Positions 1 to 9,174 of a DNA stretch of 64,000 nt are shown in pieces. Made by a program: the position numbers and the translations under genes. Each line of letters opens with the position of its first letter. The first letter of the stretch is position 1. Origin of the DNA: Allosphingosinicella vermicomposti (GTDB taxonomy: Bacteria > Pseudomonadota > Alphaproteobacteria > Sphingomonadales > Sphingomonadaceae); contig NZ_PXYJ01000002.1 in NCBI RefSeq assembly GCF_003012815.1, positions 62,001 through 126,000 of the forward strand, given 5' to 3'. The notes under the pieces are model-generated. The model ran no database searches and was not told the DNA's origin. It was given only the letters and a program-made list of their open reading frames with translations.

Positions 1-393
1 CAGATCGTCGAGAAGTCGCTCCGCCGCGCCGGCCTATGGGACGAAGTGAAGGACCGCCTTTCCGACAGCGGCACGGCGCTCTCGGGCGGCCAGCAGCAGC
101 GCCTCTGCATCGCCCGCGCCATCGCGGTGAACCCGGAAGTGATCCTGATGGACGAACCCTGCTCGGCGCTCGATCCAATCGCGACGGCGAAGATCGAAGA
201 GCTGATCCACGAACTGCGCGGCCGCTACGCCATCGCAATCGTCACGCATAACATGCAGCAGGCGGCGCGCGTATCGCAGCGTACCGCCTTTTTCCACCTC
301 GGCACGCTCGTCGAATATGGCGATACGTCGGAAATCTTCACCAATCCGCGCGAAACCCGCACCAAGGATTATATCACCGGCCGTTACGGCTAA
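1..393 (+). CDS. pstB: Phosphate ABC transporter ATPase PstB (5' end cut off)
   Basis: ATP-binding subunit of the PstSCAB high-affinity phosphate importer, acting on the inner face of the membrane. The reading frame is open from base 1, so only the C-terminal 130 residues are present. Visible motifs are the ABC signature [14 protein letters not shown], the Walker B stretch [13 protein letters not shown], the switch histidine in IVTHNMQQA, and a tail ([10 protein letters not shown]) typical of PstB. The Walker A lies outside the window. phoU starts 12 bases downstream and phoB follows, the usual pst-phoU-phoB order of alphaproteobacteria, so this is the end of a phosphate-starvation operon. 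Confidence 0.96.
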   Translation, partial: QIVEKSLRRAGLWDEVKDRLSDSGTALSGGQQQRLCIARAIAVNPEVILMDEPCSALDPIATAKIEELIHELRGRYAIAIVTHNMQQAARVSQRTAFFHLGTLVEYGDTSEIFTNPRETRTKDYITGRYG

Positions 394-405
394 GAGGATA
401 AGAGC

Positions 406-1104
406 ATGGCCCCGACCAGCGGACATACGATCAAGGCGTTCGACGACGAACTGGACCAGCTGCGCGGCAGCATCGCGCAGATGGGCGGCCTTGCCGAGCG
501 CGCGATCATGGAATCGATGCGCGCGCTGATGCAGCGCGACACCGAAACCGCCGCCCGCGTCGTCCAGGACGACAAGAAGATCGACGCTCTTGAGGCGGAG
601 GTCGAGCGTACCGCCGTCCAGATTATCGCACTGCGCGCGCCGATGGCGGACGATTTGCGCGATGTCGTGGCGGCCCTCAAGATCGGTGGCGTCGTCGAGC
701 GCATCGGCGATTATGCCAAGAATATCGCCAAGCGCGTGCCGGTGCTGGGACAGGCAACGAGCATCCAGCCTTTGTCCCTCCTCCCCGAAATGGGCCGGAT
801 CGCGGGTGAGATGGTCGCTTCATCCTTGAACGCCTTCGCGGCGCGCGATGCCAAGGCGGCGCTCGCCGTGTGTGAGCGGGATCAGGCGTTGGACGATTTC
901 TACAACAGCATTTTCCGCACCCTGCTCACCTTCATGATGGAAAATCCGCACAATATCACGCAGGCGACGCACCTTCTCTTTATCGCGAAGAATTTGGAGC
1001 GGATCGGCGATCACGCCACCAACGTTGCGGAAATGGTCTATTTCGCGGCAACCGGCGAACAGATGGGCGAGCGCTCCAAGGGCGCGGATCCGTCCGAAGG
1101 CTGA
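406..1104 (+). CDS. phoU: Phosphate signalling regulator PhoU
   Basis: PhoU links the Pst transporter to the PhoR-PhoB two-component system and keeps the regulon off when phosphate is plentiful. The 232-residue protein shows the two three-helix PhoU repeats: the first around residues 15-110, with the metal-binding segment VVERIGDYAKNIAKR, and the second around 115-215, with its counterpart NLERIGDHATNVAEMV. These E/D-rich segments bind metal ions in known PhoU structures. The start is preceded by AGAGGATAAGAGC, a good ribosome binding site. It lies between pstB and phoB, with only 4 bases before the phoB start. Confidence 0.96.
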   Translation: MAPTSGHTIKAFDDELDQLRGSIAQMGGLAERAIMESMRALMQRDTETAARVVQDDKKIDALEAEVERTAVQIIALRAPMADDLRDVVAALKIGGVVERIGDYAKNIAKRVPVLGQATSIQPLSLLPEMGRIAGEMVASSLNAFAARDAKAALAVCERDQALDDFYNSIFRTLLTFMMENPHNITQATHLLFIAKNLERIGDHATNVAEMVYFAATGEQMGERSKGADPSEG

Positions 1105-1108
1105 TGCC

Positions 1109-1807
1109 ATGAGCAAGGGCCGCATCCTGCTCGTCGAGGACGATAAAAGCCTCGCCGAATTGCTCATCTACAACCTCGAACGGGAAGAGTTCGCGGTCGA
1201 GCATACCGTGGATGGCGAAGAAGCCCTGATGCTGGCCGCCGAAAGCCCCCCCGATCTCGTCCTGCTCGACTGGATGATCGAGGGCGTGTCTGGGATCGAG
1301 GTCTGCCGCCGCCTGCGCCGTCATCCCGATACCGCCAACGTGCCGATCATCATGCTGACGGCGCGCGGCGAGGAGCCTGATCGGCTCCGCGGCTTCGAAA
1401 CCGGCGCCGACGATTATGTCGTAAAGCCCTTCTCACCCAAGGAACTGGTCGCCCGCGTCGGCGCCGTGCTGCGCCGCGTGCGGCCCGCGCTCGCCGGGGA
1501 GCAACTCTCTTATGCCGACATCGAGATGGACATCGTCGCCCACAAGGTGAAGCGCGGCGGCGAGACGATCGCGCTCGGGCCCACCGAGTTCCGCCTGCTG
1601 AAGCACTTCCTTGAGCACCCGGGCCGCGTCTTTTCGCGCGAGCGGCTGCTCGACAATGTCTGGGGCCGCGACACGGATATCGAAACCCGCACCGTCGACG
1701 TCCATATCCGCCGCCTGCGCAAGGCGATCAATGAAGGCGGCCGCGCAGACATCATCCGCACCGTGCGCTCCGCAGGCTACGCCCTGGATAGTGAGGACAG
1801 GCTCTAA
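1109..1807 (+). CDS. phoB: Phosphate regulon response regulator PhoB
   Basis: OmpR-family response regulator of 232 residues. The receiver domain (about residues 5-120) has the acidic pair DD near residues 11-12, the phospho-acceptor Asp54 in LVLLDWM and the conserved Lys in YVVKPFSP. The C-terminal winged helix (about 135-230) has the family hallmark LGPTEFRLLKHFLEHPGRVF and the recognition-helix region RTVDVHIRRLRKA. Frames open further upstream but overlap phoU; the chosen ATG follows AAGG and starts the protein at MSKGRILLVEDD, as in relatives. The histidine kinase PhoR is not in the window, so it must be encoded elsewhere. Confidence 0.95.
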   Translation: MSKGRILLVEDDKSLAELLIYNLEREEFAVEHTVDGEEALMLAAESPPDLVLLDWMIEGVSGIEVCRRLRRHPDTANVPIIMLTARGEEPDRLRGFETGADDYVVKPFSPKELVARVGAVLRRVRPALAGEQLSYADIEMDIVAHKVKRGGETIALGPTEFRLLKHFLEHPGRVFSRERLLDNVWGRDTDIETRTVDVHIRRLRKAINEGGRADIIRTVRSAGYALDSEDRL

Positions 1808-1917
1808 CTCTCTGGTTTCCGGGTTTGGGAAATTGGGAGAAAAACCCGCCCAGCATCGTTGACCGGGCCGGAGGGGCTTTCGGGCAAGCCTTATATGGGC
1901 TGCCGCTAGGAGGTCTG

Positions 1918-2301
1918 ATGAAGACGATGCTTTTCACCGCCGCGCTGCTTTTGTCTGGCGCAGCCGCTGCGCAGGATACCCAAACTCCGACGGAGACGGA
2001 GACGGAAACCGAAGCGCAAACCACTGCAAGCCCGGGTCAGACGCAGACGACCACCGATACGACGACCCGGACCACTACCACGGCAACGAAGCCGGACGGC
2101 ATCACCGCCGAAGGCACCGATCCCCAGGGTCAGGCGTCCGCGCCTCCTGGGACCAATGTCGTCGCAACGCCGTCAGGCGGCGGTGTCATCGTGGCACCCA
2201 ATCAGGGCGGAATGTTCACCACCCAAGGCGCGACCAAGGACTATCCGCGCTGTTCGCGGACCGTGACGGATAATTGCGTCCAGGGCGGCCCGCGCCGCTA
2301 A
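1918..2301 (+). CDS. Small secreted Thr/Gln-rich protein, function unknown
   Basis: 127 residues with a clear Sec signal peptide (MKTMLFTAALLLSGAAAAQ, cleavage predicted after AAA-AQ). A low-complexity Thr/Glu/Gln stretch (TPTETETETEAQ and TTTDTTTRTTTTATK) follows, and then a C-terminal part with two cysteines (RCSRTVTDNCVQGG) that could form a disulfide. The start follows TAGGAGG at ideal spacing. It stands alone between phoB and a membrane protein. It is probably an exported protein of the periplasm or cell surface; no family is recognised, and the Thr-rich linker carries little functional information. Confidence 0.75.
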   Translation: MKTMLFTAALLLSGAAAAQDTQTPTETETETEAQTTASPGQTQTTTDTTTRTTTTATKPDGITAEGTDPQGQASAPPGTNVVATPSGGGVIVAPNQGGMFTTQGATKDYPRCSRTVTDNCVQGGPRR

Positions 2302-2400
2302 GCGCATGAGGGGCGGGGCGGCAATCGCCGCTCCGCTTCCCACGTGTATTGCCTTGATATAACACCAATGCTATCCTGCCGTCCGTTAGGGAGGATAAGC

Positions 2401-3489
2401 ATGTATAGCGAAAGCGACCTGGAAGCGGCAGTTGCGGCAGGGGCGATCAGCCCCGATACCGCCACGCGTCTGCGCAACTTCGTGGCCGAAAGCCGCGCCA
2501 CGCCTGTAGTGGACGAAGAACATTTCCGCCTGCTCACCGGCTTTAACGACATCTTCGTTGCGATCGCAGCCACGATATTGCTCGTCGCCGTCGGCTGGAT
2601 CGGCAACTCCATCCCGCCGCAGATCGAGGTCGGCGGCCCCTCACCTTTTACCGGCGTCCTGGTCGCAGCGACCGCCTGGGGGCTCGCCGAATTCTTCACG
2701 TTGAAGCGGCGCATGGCGCTGCCCAGCATATTGCTGCTCCTCGCCTTCGTCGGAGGTGTCCTTGGCGCATCCTTCTTCACGCTGGCACTCGTCATCGGCG
2801 AAAGCCGGTTCGAAAATAATGAGACGCTGGCCGCCCTCGTCGCGGCTGGAGCGGCTGCCGTGGCCGCCGGGGGAGCATGGTTGCACTGGCGGCGGTTCCG
2901 CGTGCCGATCACCGTGGCGGCCGGCACGGCGGCACTGGTCGGCCTCACCCTCGCGCTCGTCGCGTCCGCGATTGGCAATACCGCCGCGCTACGCGATGTG
3001 ACGCTGGTCTGCGTTCTCCTGCTCGGCATCGCCGTATTCCTGCTGGCCATGTGGTGGGACGGTTCGGACCCCCGCCGCGAAACGCGCCGGTCGGATGTCG
3101 CTTTCTGGCTTCACCTTCTGGCGGCGCCGATGATCGTCCATCCGATCTTCTCGCTCATGGGTCTGACGGACGGCAATGCCACCGCAGTCGAAGCGGGCAT
3201 CGTCGTGCTGGTCTACCTGGTGTTCGTGGTGGCGGCACTGGCCATAGACCGTCGCGCTCTGCTCGTTTCCGCGCTGGCTTACGTCTTGTGGGCGCTCACT
3301 GATTTGTTCGAGCGTTTCGGCGCGGTGGAATTGAGCTTCGCGCTGACGGCGTTCGTCATCGGATCGGCGCTGCTGCTCCTGTCCGCCTTCTGGCACACGG
3401 CCCGCGCCACGATCGTCAGAGGTCTGTCGCCTTCGCTACAGGCCCGCCTGCCGGTGCTGGACCGGATCAGCCCGCTACCAGCTTCATAA
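2401..3489 (+). CDS. Multi-pass membrane protein, DUF2157-like
   Basis: 362 residues. A hydrophilic N-terminal 40-50 residues (SESDLEAAVAAGAISPDTATRLRNF) resembles the short helical head of DUF2157-type membrane proteins. It is followed by roughly ten hydrophobic segments through to the C-terminus. The ATG follows GGGAGGATAAGC. The last 23 bases overlap the 3' end of the convergent DUF2794 gene. No enzymatic motif is visible; the role is unknown. The DUF2157 assignment rests on overall layout only. Confidence 0.72.
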   Translation: MYSESDLEAAVAAGAISPDTATRLRNFVAESRATPVVDEEHFRLLTGFNDIFVAIAATILLVAVGWIGNSIPPQIEVGGPSPFTGVLVAATAWGLAEFFTLKRRMALPSILLLLAFVGGVLGASFFTLALVIGESRFENNETLAALVAAGAAAVAAGGAWLHWRRFRVPITVAAGTAALVGLTLALVASAIGNTAALRDVTLVCVLLLGIAVFLLAMWWDGSDPRRETRRSDVAFWLHLLAAPMIVHPIFSLMGLTDGNATAVEAGIVVLVYLVFVVAALAIDRRALLVSALAYVLWALTDLFERFGAVELSFALTAFVIGSALLLLSAFWHTARATIVRGLSPSLQARLPVLDRISPLPAS

Positions 3490-3808
3490 GACGGCGTTCG
3501 ATGGGTGCGAGAACGGGGCCGAGTTCATGGCCCCGTTTCAGCACCACTCCATGTTCCCCGATCAGCGCCCACATGCCCTGCCGGTTACGCAGAGCCGGGC
3601 GCTTTTCGATCCGGACTTCGGGATGTTCGGCGGAGCGACGGAAGGCCGCGAAGGACGCCGCTTCCTTCCCGAACTCCATCGCATAATCTTTCCAGTGACC
3701 GGCCGCGACCATCCGGCCGTAAAGATCGACGATCTTGTTCAATTCCCGCCGCTCGAAGGCGACCTGGCTCGGTTGGCCGGCGGAAGGAAACGGGGTTACT
3801 TCCCCCAT
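3467..3808 (-). CDS. DUF2794 family protein
   Basis: 113-residue soluble protein matching the DUF2794 family, an alphaproteobacterial family of unknown function. The recognisable core is FERRELNKIVDLYGRMVAAGHWKDYAM followed by RRSAEHPEVRIEKRPALR and RQGMWALIGEHGVVLKRG. Its ATG overlaps the stop of cysE (shared bases at 3806-3808), so the two are translated together from a cysE-first transcript read leftwards. Nothing in the sequence tells what it does. Confidence 0.85.
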   Translation of the reverse strand: MGEVTPFPSAGQPSQVAFERRELNKIVDLYGRMVAAGHWKDYAMEFGKEAASFAAFRRSAEHPEVRIEKRPALRNRQGMWALIGEHGVVLKRGHELGPVLAPIERRLMKLVAG

Positions 3809-4497
3809 CAGGCGCGGTCTCTCCGCGCCTCATCGCGCGCCTCGATCAGCGCCTGGAGGCGGGCACGCAGCTCCTCCACTTCCTTGTTCAGCGCATCGAG
3901 CTTCTGTCCAGCCGGATCGCAATTTTCCGTGCAGGGCGTGCCATAGGGCACGAAATCCTTGGCATAATCCTTCGCGTCGATCAGCGTCGCCTTGGCCGGA
4001 ATGCCGACCATCGTCGCGCCTTCGGGTACATCCTTCGTCACCACCGCATTGGCGCCGACACGGGCGCGGTCGCCGACATGGATCGGCCCCAGCACCTGCG
4101 CGCCCGAACCGATAATGACATTGTTGCCGATGGTCGGATGTCGAAGCCCGGCAACGCCCCCTGCCGGATTGGTGCCGCCGAGGGTCACGTTCTGGTAGAT
4201 AGTGACATTGTCGCCGATGACGGCGGTTTCCCCGATCACCGTGAAGCCATGGTCGATGAAGAAAAAGCGGCCAATCTTCGCGCCCGGATGGATATCGATC
4301 GCGGTCAGGAAGCGGCCGATATGATTGACGAAGCGGGCCAGGAAATAGAGCTCGCCCTTATAAAGCCAATGCGCGGCGCGATGGAAAACAAGTGCCCAGA
4401 CACCCGGATAAAGCAGAATTTCCCAGCGGGACCGCGGAGCCGGATCGCGCGCCTTCACGGAATCAAGATAGGCGACGAGGCCCGAAAACATTGGCAA
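3808..4497 (-). CDS. cysE: Serine O-acetyltransferase
   Basis: Makes O-acetylserine from serine and acetyl-CoA, the first step of cysteine synthesis in the cytoplasm. The protein is 229 residues, of the shorter EpsC-like form. A helical N-terminal part is followed by a left-handed beta-helix with hexapeptide repeats: [72 protein letters not shown]. The catalytic His-Asp region is visible (DIHPGA, FIDHGF). A charged coiled-coil tail (residues about 195-229) ends the protein. It precedes DUF2794 with a 3-base overlap. Confidence 0.93.
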   Translation of the reverse strand: MPMFSGLVAYLDSVKARDPAPRSRWEILLYPGVWALVFHRAAHWLYKGELYFLARFVNHIGRFLTAIDIHPGAKIGRFFFIDHGFTVIGETAVIGDNVTIYQNVTLGGTNPAGGVAGLRHPTIGNNVIIGSGAQVLGPIHVGDRARVGANAVVTKDVPEGATMVGIPAKATLIDAKDYAKDFVPYGTPCTENCDPAGQKLDALNKEVEELRARLQALIEARDEARRDRA

Positions 4498-4659
4498 ACC
4501 CGTTCTTGGTTTCAGTGTTGGGAAGATAAGCAGCCACGGAGCGGATTGCTAGTCGCGGTGGCAAAGGGGTCCGGAGATAGAAAGGAAGGGGCGCGTGACA
4601 AAAATTGCCTCGCTCCCCTTCTCAGAGGCCTATGACTAACCCCCAAGAAGGAGCAGTAC

Positions 4660-4791
4660 TTGATACGCAAACCTCATTCAGACCAAGGCAAAGCAGATGC
4701 GGCCAAAGCGCTGAACAAGGTTGCGAATACAGACCCACCTTCCACCGATCCAATTGATAAGTTAGATGTTGTTGATCGAGGCAGCCGATGA
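4660..4791 (+). CDS. Possible 43-residue leader peptide upstream of oxyR
   Basis: A short frame with a TTG start preceded by AAGAAGGAG at good spacing encodes a hydrophilic 43-residue peptide (begins MIRKPHSDQGKADAAKALNK). Its stop codon overlaps the oxyR start (ATGA at 4788-4791), the arrangement of translationally coupled genes. Against it: the region is less GC-biased at third codon positions than the neighbours, and an ATG at 4632 opens a different frame of similar length. It is a candidate only. Confidence 0.35.
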   Translation: MIRKPHSDQGKADAAKALNKVANTDPPSTDPIDKLDVVDRGSR

Positions 4792-5690
4792 ATACCTACC
4801 TTCCGACCGTGAAGCAGCTCCAATATCTCGTGGCACTGAAGGATCAGGGGCATTTCGGACGCGCGGCGGAGGCCTGCTTCGTCACGCAGTCAACCTTGTC
4901 CGCCGGCCTTCGCGAACTGGAATCCCTGATCGGCATCACGCTGGTCGAACGCACACGCCGGGTCGTCCGCTTCACGCCGTTGGGGTTGAGAATCGCGGAA
5001 AAGGCGCAGCGCGTCCTCCGCGAGATGGAGGAGCTGGCCGATATGGCGCGCGCGGCGGGCAAGCCGCTGACCGGGGAGCTGCGGATGAGCGTCATCCCCA
5101 CCATCGCGCCCTTCCTGCTCCCCAGCCTTCTCCCGGGCCTCCGCGCCGAATGGCCGGATCTCAAGCTTTTTCTCCGCGAGGAAACGAGCCAGGCGGCCTG
5201 CGATTCTCTCCACCGGGGCCAGGTCGACTGCGTCCTTCTCGCCCTCCCCTTCGGCTGCGGCGAGGTGGAGAGCGAGACATTGTTCGACGATCGGCTTTTC
5301 GTCGCCTTCCCGCCCGGCGAAACCCCGCCCGCCCATGTGACGCCCGCCTCCATCGACGAGCATAAGCTGCTGCTTCTTGAAGACGGCCATTGCCTGAAGG
5401 AACATGCGCTCGCCGCTTGCAACCGCCCGGAGCTGAGGGCCGAAGCGACGATGCTCGGCACATCGCTCCACACATTGGTGCAAATGGTCGGCAACGGCCT
5501 TGGCATGACATTGGTGCCCGAAATGGCGGTGAAAGCCGGGCTCCTCGACCGGACCGGTGCTACCGCACGCCCACTGGAGGCGGATCATCCCAGTCGCCAG
5601 ATTTCCCTTATCTGGCGCAAGGGCAGCCCGCGCGAGAAAGAGTTTCGATTGTTGGCGGAAGCGTTGAAGGCGGCTGCGGGCCGTCACTAA
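4788..5690 (+). CDS. oxyR: Peroxide-sensing LysR-type regulator OxyR
   Basis: LysR-type regulator of 300 residues. The winged HTH is at about residues 8-65 (LQYLVALKDQGHFGRAAEAC, TQSTLSAGLRELE) and the effector domain at about 92-295. The segment LEDGHCLKEHALAAC places Cys202 and Cys211 nine residues apart, the same spacing as the redox pair Cys199-Cys208 of E. coli OxyR, which forms a disulfide on exposure to hydrogen peroxide. It converges on ahpF, and the ahpC-ahpF operon is a classic OxyR target. GAGG upstream supports the ATG start. Confidence 0.93.
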   Translation: MNTYLPTVKQLQYLVALKDQGHFGRAAEACFVTQSTLSAGLRELESLIGITLVERTRRVVRFTPLGLRIAEKAQRVLREMEELADMARAAGKPLTGELRMSVIPTIAPFLLPSLLPGLRAEWPDLKLFLREETSQAACDSLHRGQVDCVLLALPFGCGEVESETLFDDRLFVAFPPGETPPAHVTPASIDEHKLLLLEDGHCLKEHALAACNRPELRAEATMLGTSLHTLVQMVGNGLGMTLVPEMAVKAGLLDRTGATARPLEADHPSRQISLIWRKGSPREKEFRLLAEALKAAAGRH

Positions 5691-5710
5691 CCCAGATTAT
5701 TATCCCAACC

Positions 5711-5787
5711 CCGCAAGGGCTGAGCCTGTCGAAGCCCGTGGGCATCGTGGGTTGCCCACGCCCTTCGACAAGCTCAGGACTAGCGGT
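5711..5787. repeat. Dispersed inverted repeat, copy 1
   Basis: Inverted repeat built from GGGCTGAGCCTGTCGAAGCCC on one side and CCTTCGACAAGCTCAGGACTAGCGG on the other, with a smaller palindrome (GTGGGCATCG..GTTGCCCAC) in the middle. Related copies lie at 11201-11268 and 22081-22146. It sits between the convergent ends of oxyR and ahpF, where it may also act as a bidirectional terminator or REP-like element. Confidence 0.85.
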
Positions 5788-5798
5788 TGTAAAACGGC

Positions 5799-7382
5799 TT
5801 AAGCGGCTGCCGCAGCCTCTTCGACCGGCACCTGGCGGATCAGATAATCGAAGGCCGATAGCGCCGCAGTGGACCCCTGCCCCATCGCAATCACGATCTG
5901 CTTGTAAGGCACGGTCGTCGCATCTCCGGCAGCAAACACGCCCTCGATCGAGGTATGGCCGCGATGATCGATCTCGATCTCGCCGCGCTGGGTGAGCGCG
6001 ACGCTGTCGGTCAGCCATTCGGTATTCGGCACAAGGCCGATTTGAACGAACACGCCTTCCAGCTCGACCATATGCGATTCCTCGCTGTTCCGGTCCTTAT
6101 AGGTCAGGCCGATCACCCGCTCGCCATTGCCATGCACTTCAGTCGTCAGCGCGGAGGTAACGACCGCTACGTTGGGCAGACTATAGAGCTTCCTCTGCAA
6201 TACGGCATCGGCGCGCAGCTGGTTGTCGAACTCGATCAGCGTGACATGCGAGGCCAAGCCCGCAAGGTCGATCGCCGCCTCGACGCCGCTATTGCCGCCA
6301 CCGATGACCGCGACGCGCTTGCCCTTGTAGAGCGGACCGTCACAGTGCGGGCAATAAGCCACGCCGCGATTGCGATATTCGTCCTCGCCCGGCACGTTCA
6401 TCTGCCGCCAGCGCGCGCCGGTGGAGAGGATCACGGTCTTGGCCTTCAGGGACGCGCCATTTTCGAGCTCGACCGTCGCGAGGCCGCCCGGACGATCCGC
6501 GGGGATAAGCTTAGCCGCCTTCTGAAGGTTCATGATGTCGACGTCATAATCCTTCACATGCTGCTCGAGATGCGCGGCAAGTTTCGGGCCTTCGGTATGA
6601 GGAACCGAGATGAAATTTTCGATCGCCATCGTGTCGAGCACCTGGCCGCCGAAGCGTTCCGCGACGATGCCGGTGCGGATGCCCTTGCGTGCCGCATAAA
6701 TGGCCGCTGCCGCGCCTGCCGGGCCACCGCCGACGACCAGAACGTCGAATGGCTCCTTGGCCGCGATCTTCTCGGCTGCGCGCGCCACGGCGCCGGTGTC
6801 GAGTTTCGCAAGGATCTGTTCCAGCTCCATCCGGCCCTGGCCGAACGGTTCGCCGTTCAGGAACACGCTCGGCACGGCAAGAACCTTGCGGCTGTCCACC
6901 TCCTCCTTGAACAAGGCTCCGTCGATGGCGACGTGGCTGATCCGGGGATTGAGGACGCTCATCAGGTTCAGCGCCTGCACCACGTCCGGGCAATTCTGGC
7001 AGGACAATGAGAAATAGGTTTCAAACCGGAAGTCGCCGTCCAGCGCCTTCACCTGTTCAATCACATCCTCGCTCACCTTCGGCGGATGACCGCCGACCTG
7101 CAGCAGGGCAAGGACGAGCGAGGTAAATTCGTGCCCCATCGGAATGCCGGCGAAGCGGACCGCGATGTCGGTGCCCGTGCGGCGAATGAGGAAAGAGGGC
7201 TTGCGGGCATCGTCGTCAGCGCGGACGAACGATACGAGGCTGCTCAGCGAGGCGATATCCTCGAGAAGGCCCTGCAGCTCCTTCGATTTGGCGCCATCGT
7301 CCAGCGACGCGATCAGCTCGATCGGCATCTTCACATTGGCCAGATAGGCCTTCAGCTGCTCCTTGAGATTTGCGTCAAGCAT
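5799..7382 (-). CDS. ahpF: Alkyl hydroperoxide reductase flavoprotein AhpF
   Basis: NADH:peroxiredoxin reductase that feeds electrons to AhpC. The 527 residues have the full AhpF layout. The N-terminal tandem thioredoxin-like domain carries the Cys128-x2-Cys131 pair ([10 protein letters not shown]). The FAD/NADH thioredoxin-reductase-like module has [14 protein letters not shown] near 215, the redox pair Cys344-x2-Cys347 (YCPHCDGP) and a second dinucleotide motif [12 protein letters not shown]. The C-terminal FAD motif [10 protein letters not shown] is near 485. It follows ahpC by 86 bases on the same strand and ends close to the convergent oxyR. Confidence 0.96.
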   Translation of the reverse strand: MLDANLKEQLKAYLANVKMPIELIASLDDGAKSKELQGLLEDIASLSSLVSFVRADDDARKPSFLIRRTGTDIAVRFAGIPMGHEFTSLVLALLQVGGHPPKVSEDVIEQVKALDGDFRFETYFSLSCQNCPDVVQALNLMSVLNPRISHVAIDGALFKEEVDSRKVLAVPSVFLNGEPFGQGRMELEQILAKLDTGAVARAAEKIAAKEPFDVLVVGGGPAGAAAAIYAARKGIRTGIVAERFGGQVLDTMAIENFISVPHTEGPKLAAHLEQHVKDYDVDIMNLQKAAKLIPADRPGGLATVELENGASLKAKTVILSTGARWRQMNVPGEDEYRNRGVAYCPHCDGPLYKGKRVAVIGGGNSGVEAAIDLAGLASHVTLIEFDNQLRADAVLQRKLYSLPNVAVVTSALTTEVHGNGERVIGLTYKDRNSEESHMVELEGVFVQIGLVPNTEWLTDSVALTQRGEIEIDHRGHTSIEGVFAAGDATTVPYKQIVIAMGQGSTAALSAFDYLIRQVPVEEAAAAA

Positions 7383-7468
7383 GATGATTCCTGTTGCTTT
7401 GGAAGGAAGGGTTGCAGGCCCGGAAAGCCAGGGGGAGGGGAGGAGGCTTTCCGGGCCCGCGCGTCGGC

Positions 7469-8032
7469 TTAAATTTTGCCGACGAGGTCGAGCGACGGGG
7501 CGAGCGTGGTTTCACCCTCTTCCCACTTGGCCGGGCAGACTTCGCCCGGATGCGCGCGGACATATTGCGCCGCCTTGATCTTGCGGATCAGTTCTTCGGC
7601 ATTGCGGCCAACGCCTTCCGACGTGATCTCGACGAGCTGGATGATGCCGTCCGGATCGACCACGAAGGTGCCGCGATCGGCAAGGCCCTGGCCTTCGCGC
7701 ATCACGCCGAAATTGTTGGTGACGGTGCCGTTCGGATCGCCGATCATCGTGAACTTGATCTTGCCGATGGCGGGCGAGCTGTCGTGCCACGCCTTGTGCG
7801 AGAAATGCGTGTCGGTCGAAACGCTGTAGATTTCGACGCCGAGCTGTTCGAACGTGGCGTGATTGTCGGCAAGGTCTTCAAGCTCGGTCGGGCAGACGAA
7901 GGTGAAGTCCGCCGGATAGAAGAAGAAAACCGACCACTTGCCGCGGGTGTCGGCATCCGTGACGGTCACGAACTTGCCGTCGCGAAACGCCTGGGCGGTG
8001 AACGGTTTGATTTCGGTATTGATGATGGACAT
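7469..8032 (-). CDS. ahpC: Peroxiredoxin AhpC
   Basis: Typical 2-Cys peroxiredoxin of 187 residues that reduces hydrogen peroxide and organic peroxides. The peroxidatic Cys47 lies in DFTFVCPTE and the resolving Cys in GEVCPAKW near residue 165. The chosen ATG gives [11 protein letters not shown], the usual N-terminus, and follows AAAGGAGGCCTC. Longer frames upstream have no ribosome binding site. The operon ahpC-ahpF is read leftwards from a region shared with the divergent gene at 8209, in which an OxyR site would be expected. Confidence 0.96.
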   Translation of the reverse strand: MSIINTEIKPFTAQAFRDGKFVTVTDADTRGKWSVFFFYPADFTFVCPTELEDLADNHATFEQLGVEIYSVSTDTHFSHKAWHDSSPAIGKIKFTMIGDPNGTVTNNFGVMREGQGLADRGTFVVDPDGIIQLVEITSEGVGRNAEELIRKIKAAQYVRAHPGEVCPAKWEEGETTLAPSLDLVGKI

Positions 8033-8109
8033 GAGGCCTCCTTTGGAATTGCCAAGCCCATGTAGGGACGCCCAAGCCATCGACCAAGTGAATAAGTGCG
8101 GTCAAAGAT

Positions 8110-8124
8110 ATCGATTTTTTCGAT
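8110..8124. promoter_or_regulatory. Palindrome in the ahpC upstream region
   Basis: The perfect inverted repeat ATCGA-TTTTT-TCGAT lies 78 bases upstream of the ahpC start, in the 176-base region between ahpC and the divergent gene at 8209. LysR-type regulators bind such T-N11-A palindromes, and oxyR is nearby, so this is a candidate OxyR site. It does not match the full E. coli OxyR consensus. Confidence 0.3.
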
Positions 8125-8208
8125 TAAAGCCGACCAACTTTGCAAGAGATGCAGGGACCGTTGCTCCCTCCCCAATTAAGGCGTAGAATTGGCGCGGGGA
8201 GAAAAGAC

Positions 8209-9174
8209 ATGAAGATTTTGGCTATTGCTGCGGGTTGGGTGACGCTCTCCCTTTCTGCGTCCTTATCGGCCCAGCCTGAAGCGCCATTTCCTCTCACGGG
8301 CGACGAAGGGGCTTCCGAAAGCTATGATCTCGCCCTTGGCCACAACCGTACGCGCATGACCGTCCCGGTAAGTGTGGATGGGCAGGGTCCGTTCAACTTC
8401 GTCATCGATACCGGGGCCGAGCGGACGGTAATCGCGTCCAGCCTGGCCGAACGGCTCCGCCTCGCGCCGGGCGATGGGGTGACGATGCACAGCATGAGCG
8501 GCGTCGATTTCGTGCCCACGGTCGTAATCCCCCGCCTCTCGGTCAGCGCCCGCAAGACTGTGACGGACATCCAGGCCCCGGCGCTCGAAGAGGCGCATCT
8601 GGGCGCGATCGGCATGCTGGGCGTCGATAGCCTCGCAGCACAGCGCGTGACGTTCGACTTCAAGAACAGCCGCATGACAGTGATGCCGTCGAACGAGGCG
8701 CGCAAGAAAAGCTATGACAATGCCATCGTCGTCACGGCGCGCAGCCGTTTCGGACGCCTGGTACTGGTCGATGCCAAGCTCGACGGGCAGAAAGTTTGGG
8801 TGGTGATCGATACCGGATCGGAAGTGTCCGTCGGCAACAGCGTACTGCGCGCAAAGCTGGAAAAGCGCAGGCGCCTCAAGGAAACTCAGCCGATCGAAAT
8901 GACGAGTGTCACCGGCGATCGAATCATGGCCGATTATACGCGCGCCGATGAACTGACCTTGAGCGGCGTGACGGTGAAGGACATGCCCATCGCCTTCGCC
9001 GACGTGTCCCCTTTCGAAAAGCTGGAACTGACCGACAAGCCCGCCTTGCTGCTCGGCATGGACGCCCTCCGCGCCTTCTCCCTCGTATCAGTGGATTTCG
9101 CCGACCGGAAGGTACGCTTCATCACCTCGCAGCCGGGTGAGAACGGCAAGGTTCGGTTCGCCGGCCTCCGCTGA
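8209..9174 (+). CDS. Exported double retropepsin-like aspartic protease
   Basis: 321 residues with a signal peptide (MKILAIAAGWVTLSLSASLSAQ). Two retropepsin-like halves follow, each with an active-site Asp: FNFVIDTGAERTVIAS in the first (around residue 65) and VWVVIDTGSEVSVGNS in the second (around residue 200). Each half ends with a Gly-hydrophobic flap-closing segment (GAIGMLGVDSL and ALLLGMDALRAF). Viral retropepsins need two subunits, each giving one DTG; here one chain carries both, so it could fold as a self-contained protease. The start follows GGGGAGAAAAGAC. It converges tail to tail with pgsA. Substrates are unknown. Confidence 0.82.
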   Translation: MKILAIAAGWVTLSLSASLSAQPEAPFPLTGDEGASESYDLALGHNRTRMTVPVSVDGQGPFNFVIDTGAERTVIASSLAERLRLAPGDGVTMHSMSGVDFVPTVVIPRLSVSARKTVTDIQAPALEEAHLGAIGMLGVDSLAAQRVTFDFKNSRMTVMPSNEARKKSYDNAIVVTARSRFGRLVLVDAKLDGQKVWVVIDTGSEVSVGNSVLRAKLEKRRRLKETQPIEMTSVTGDRIMADYTRADELTLSGVTVKDMPIAFADVSPFEKLELTDKPALLLGMDALRAFSLVSVDFADRKVRFITSQPGENGKVRFAGLR

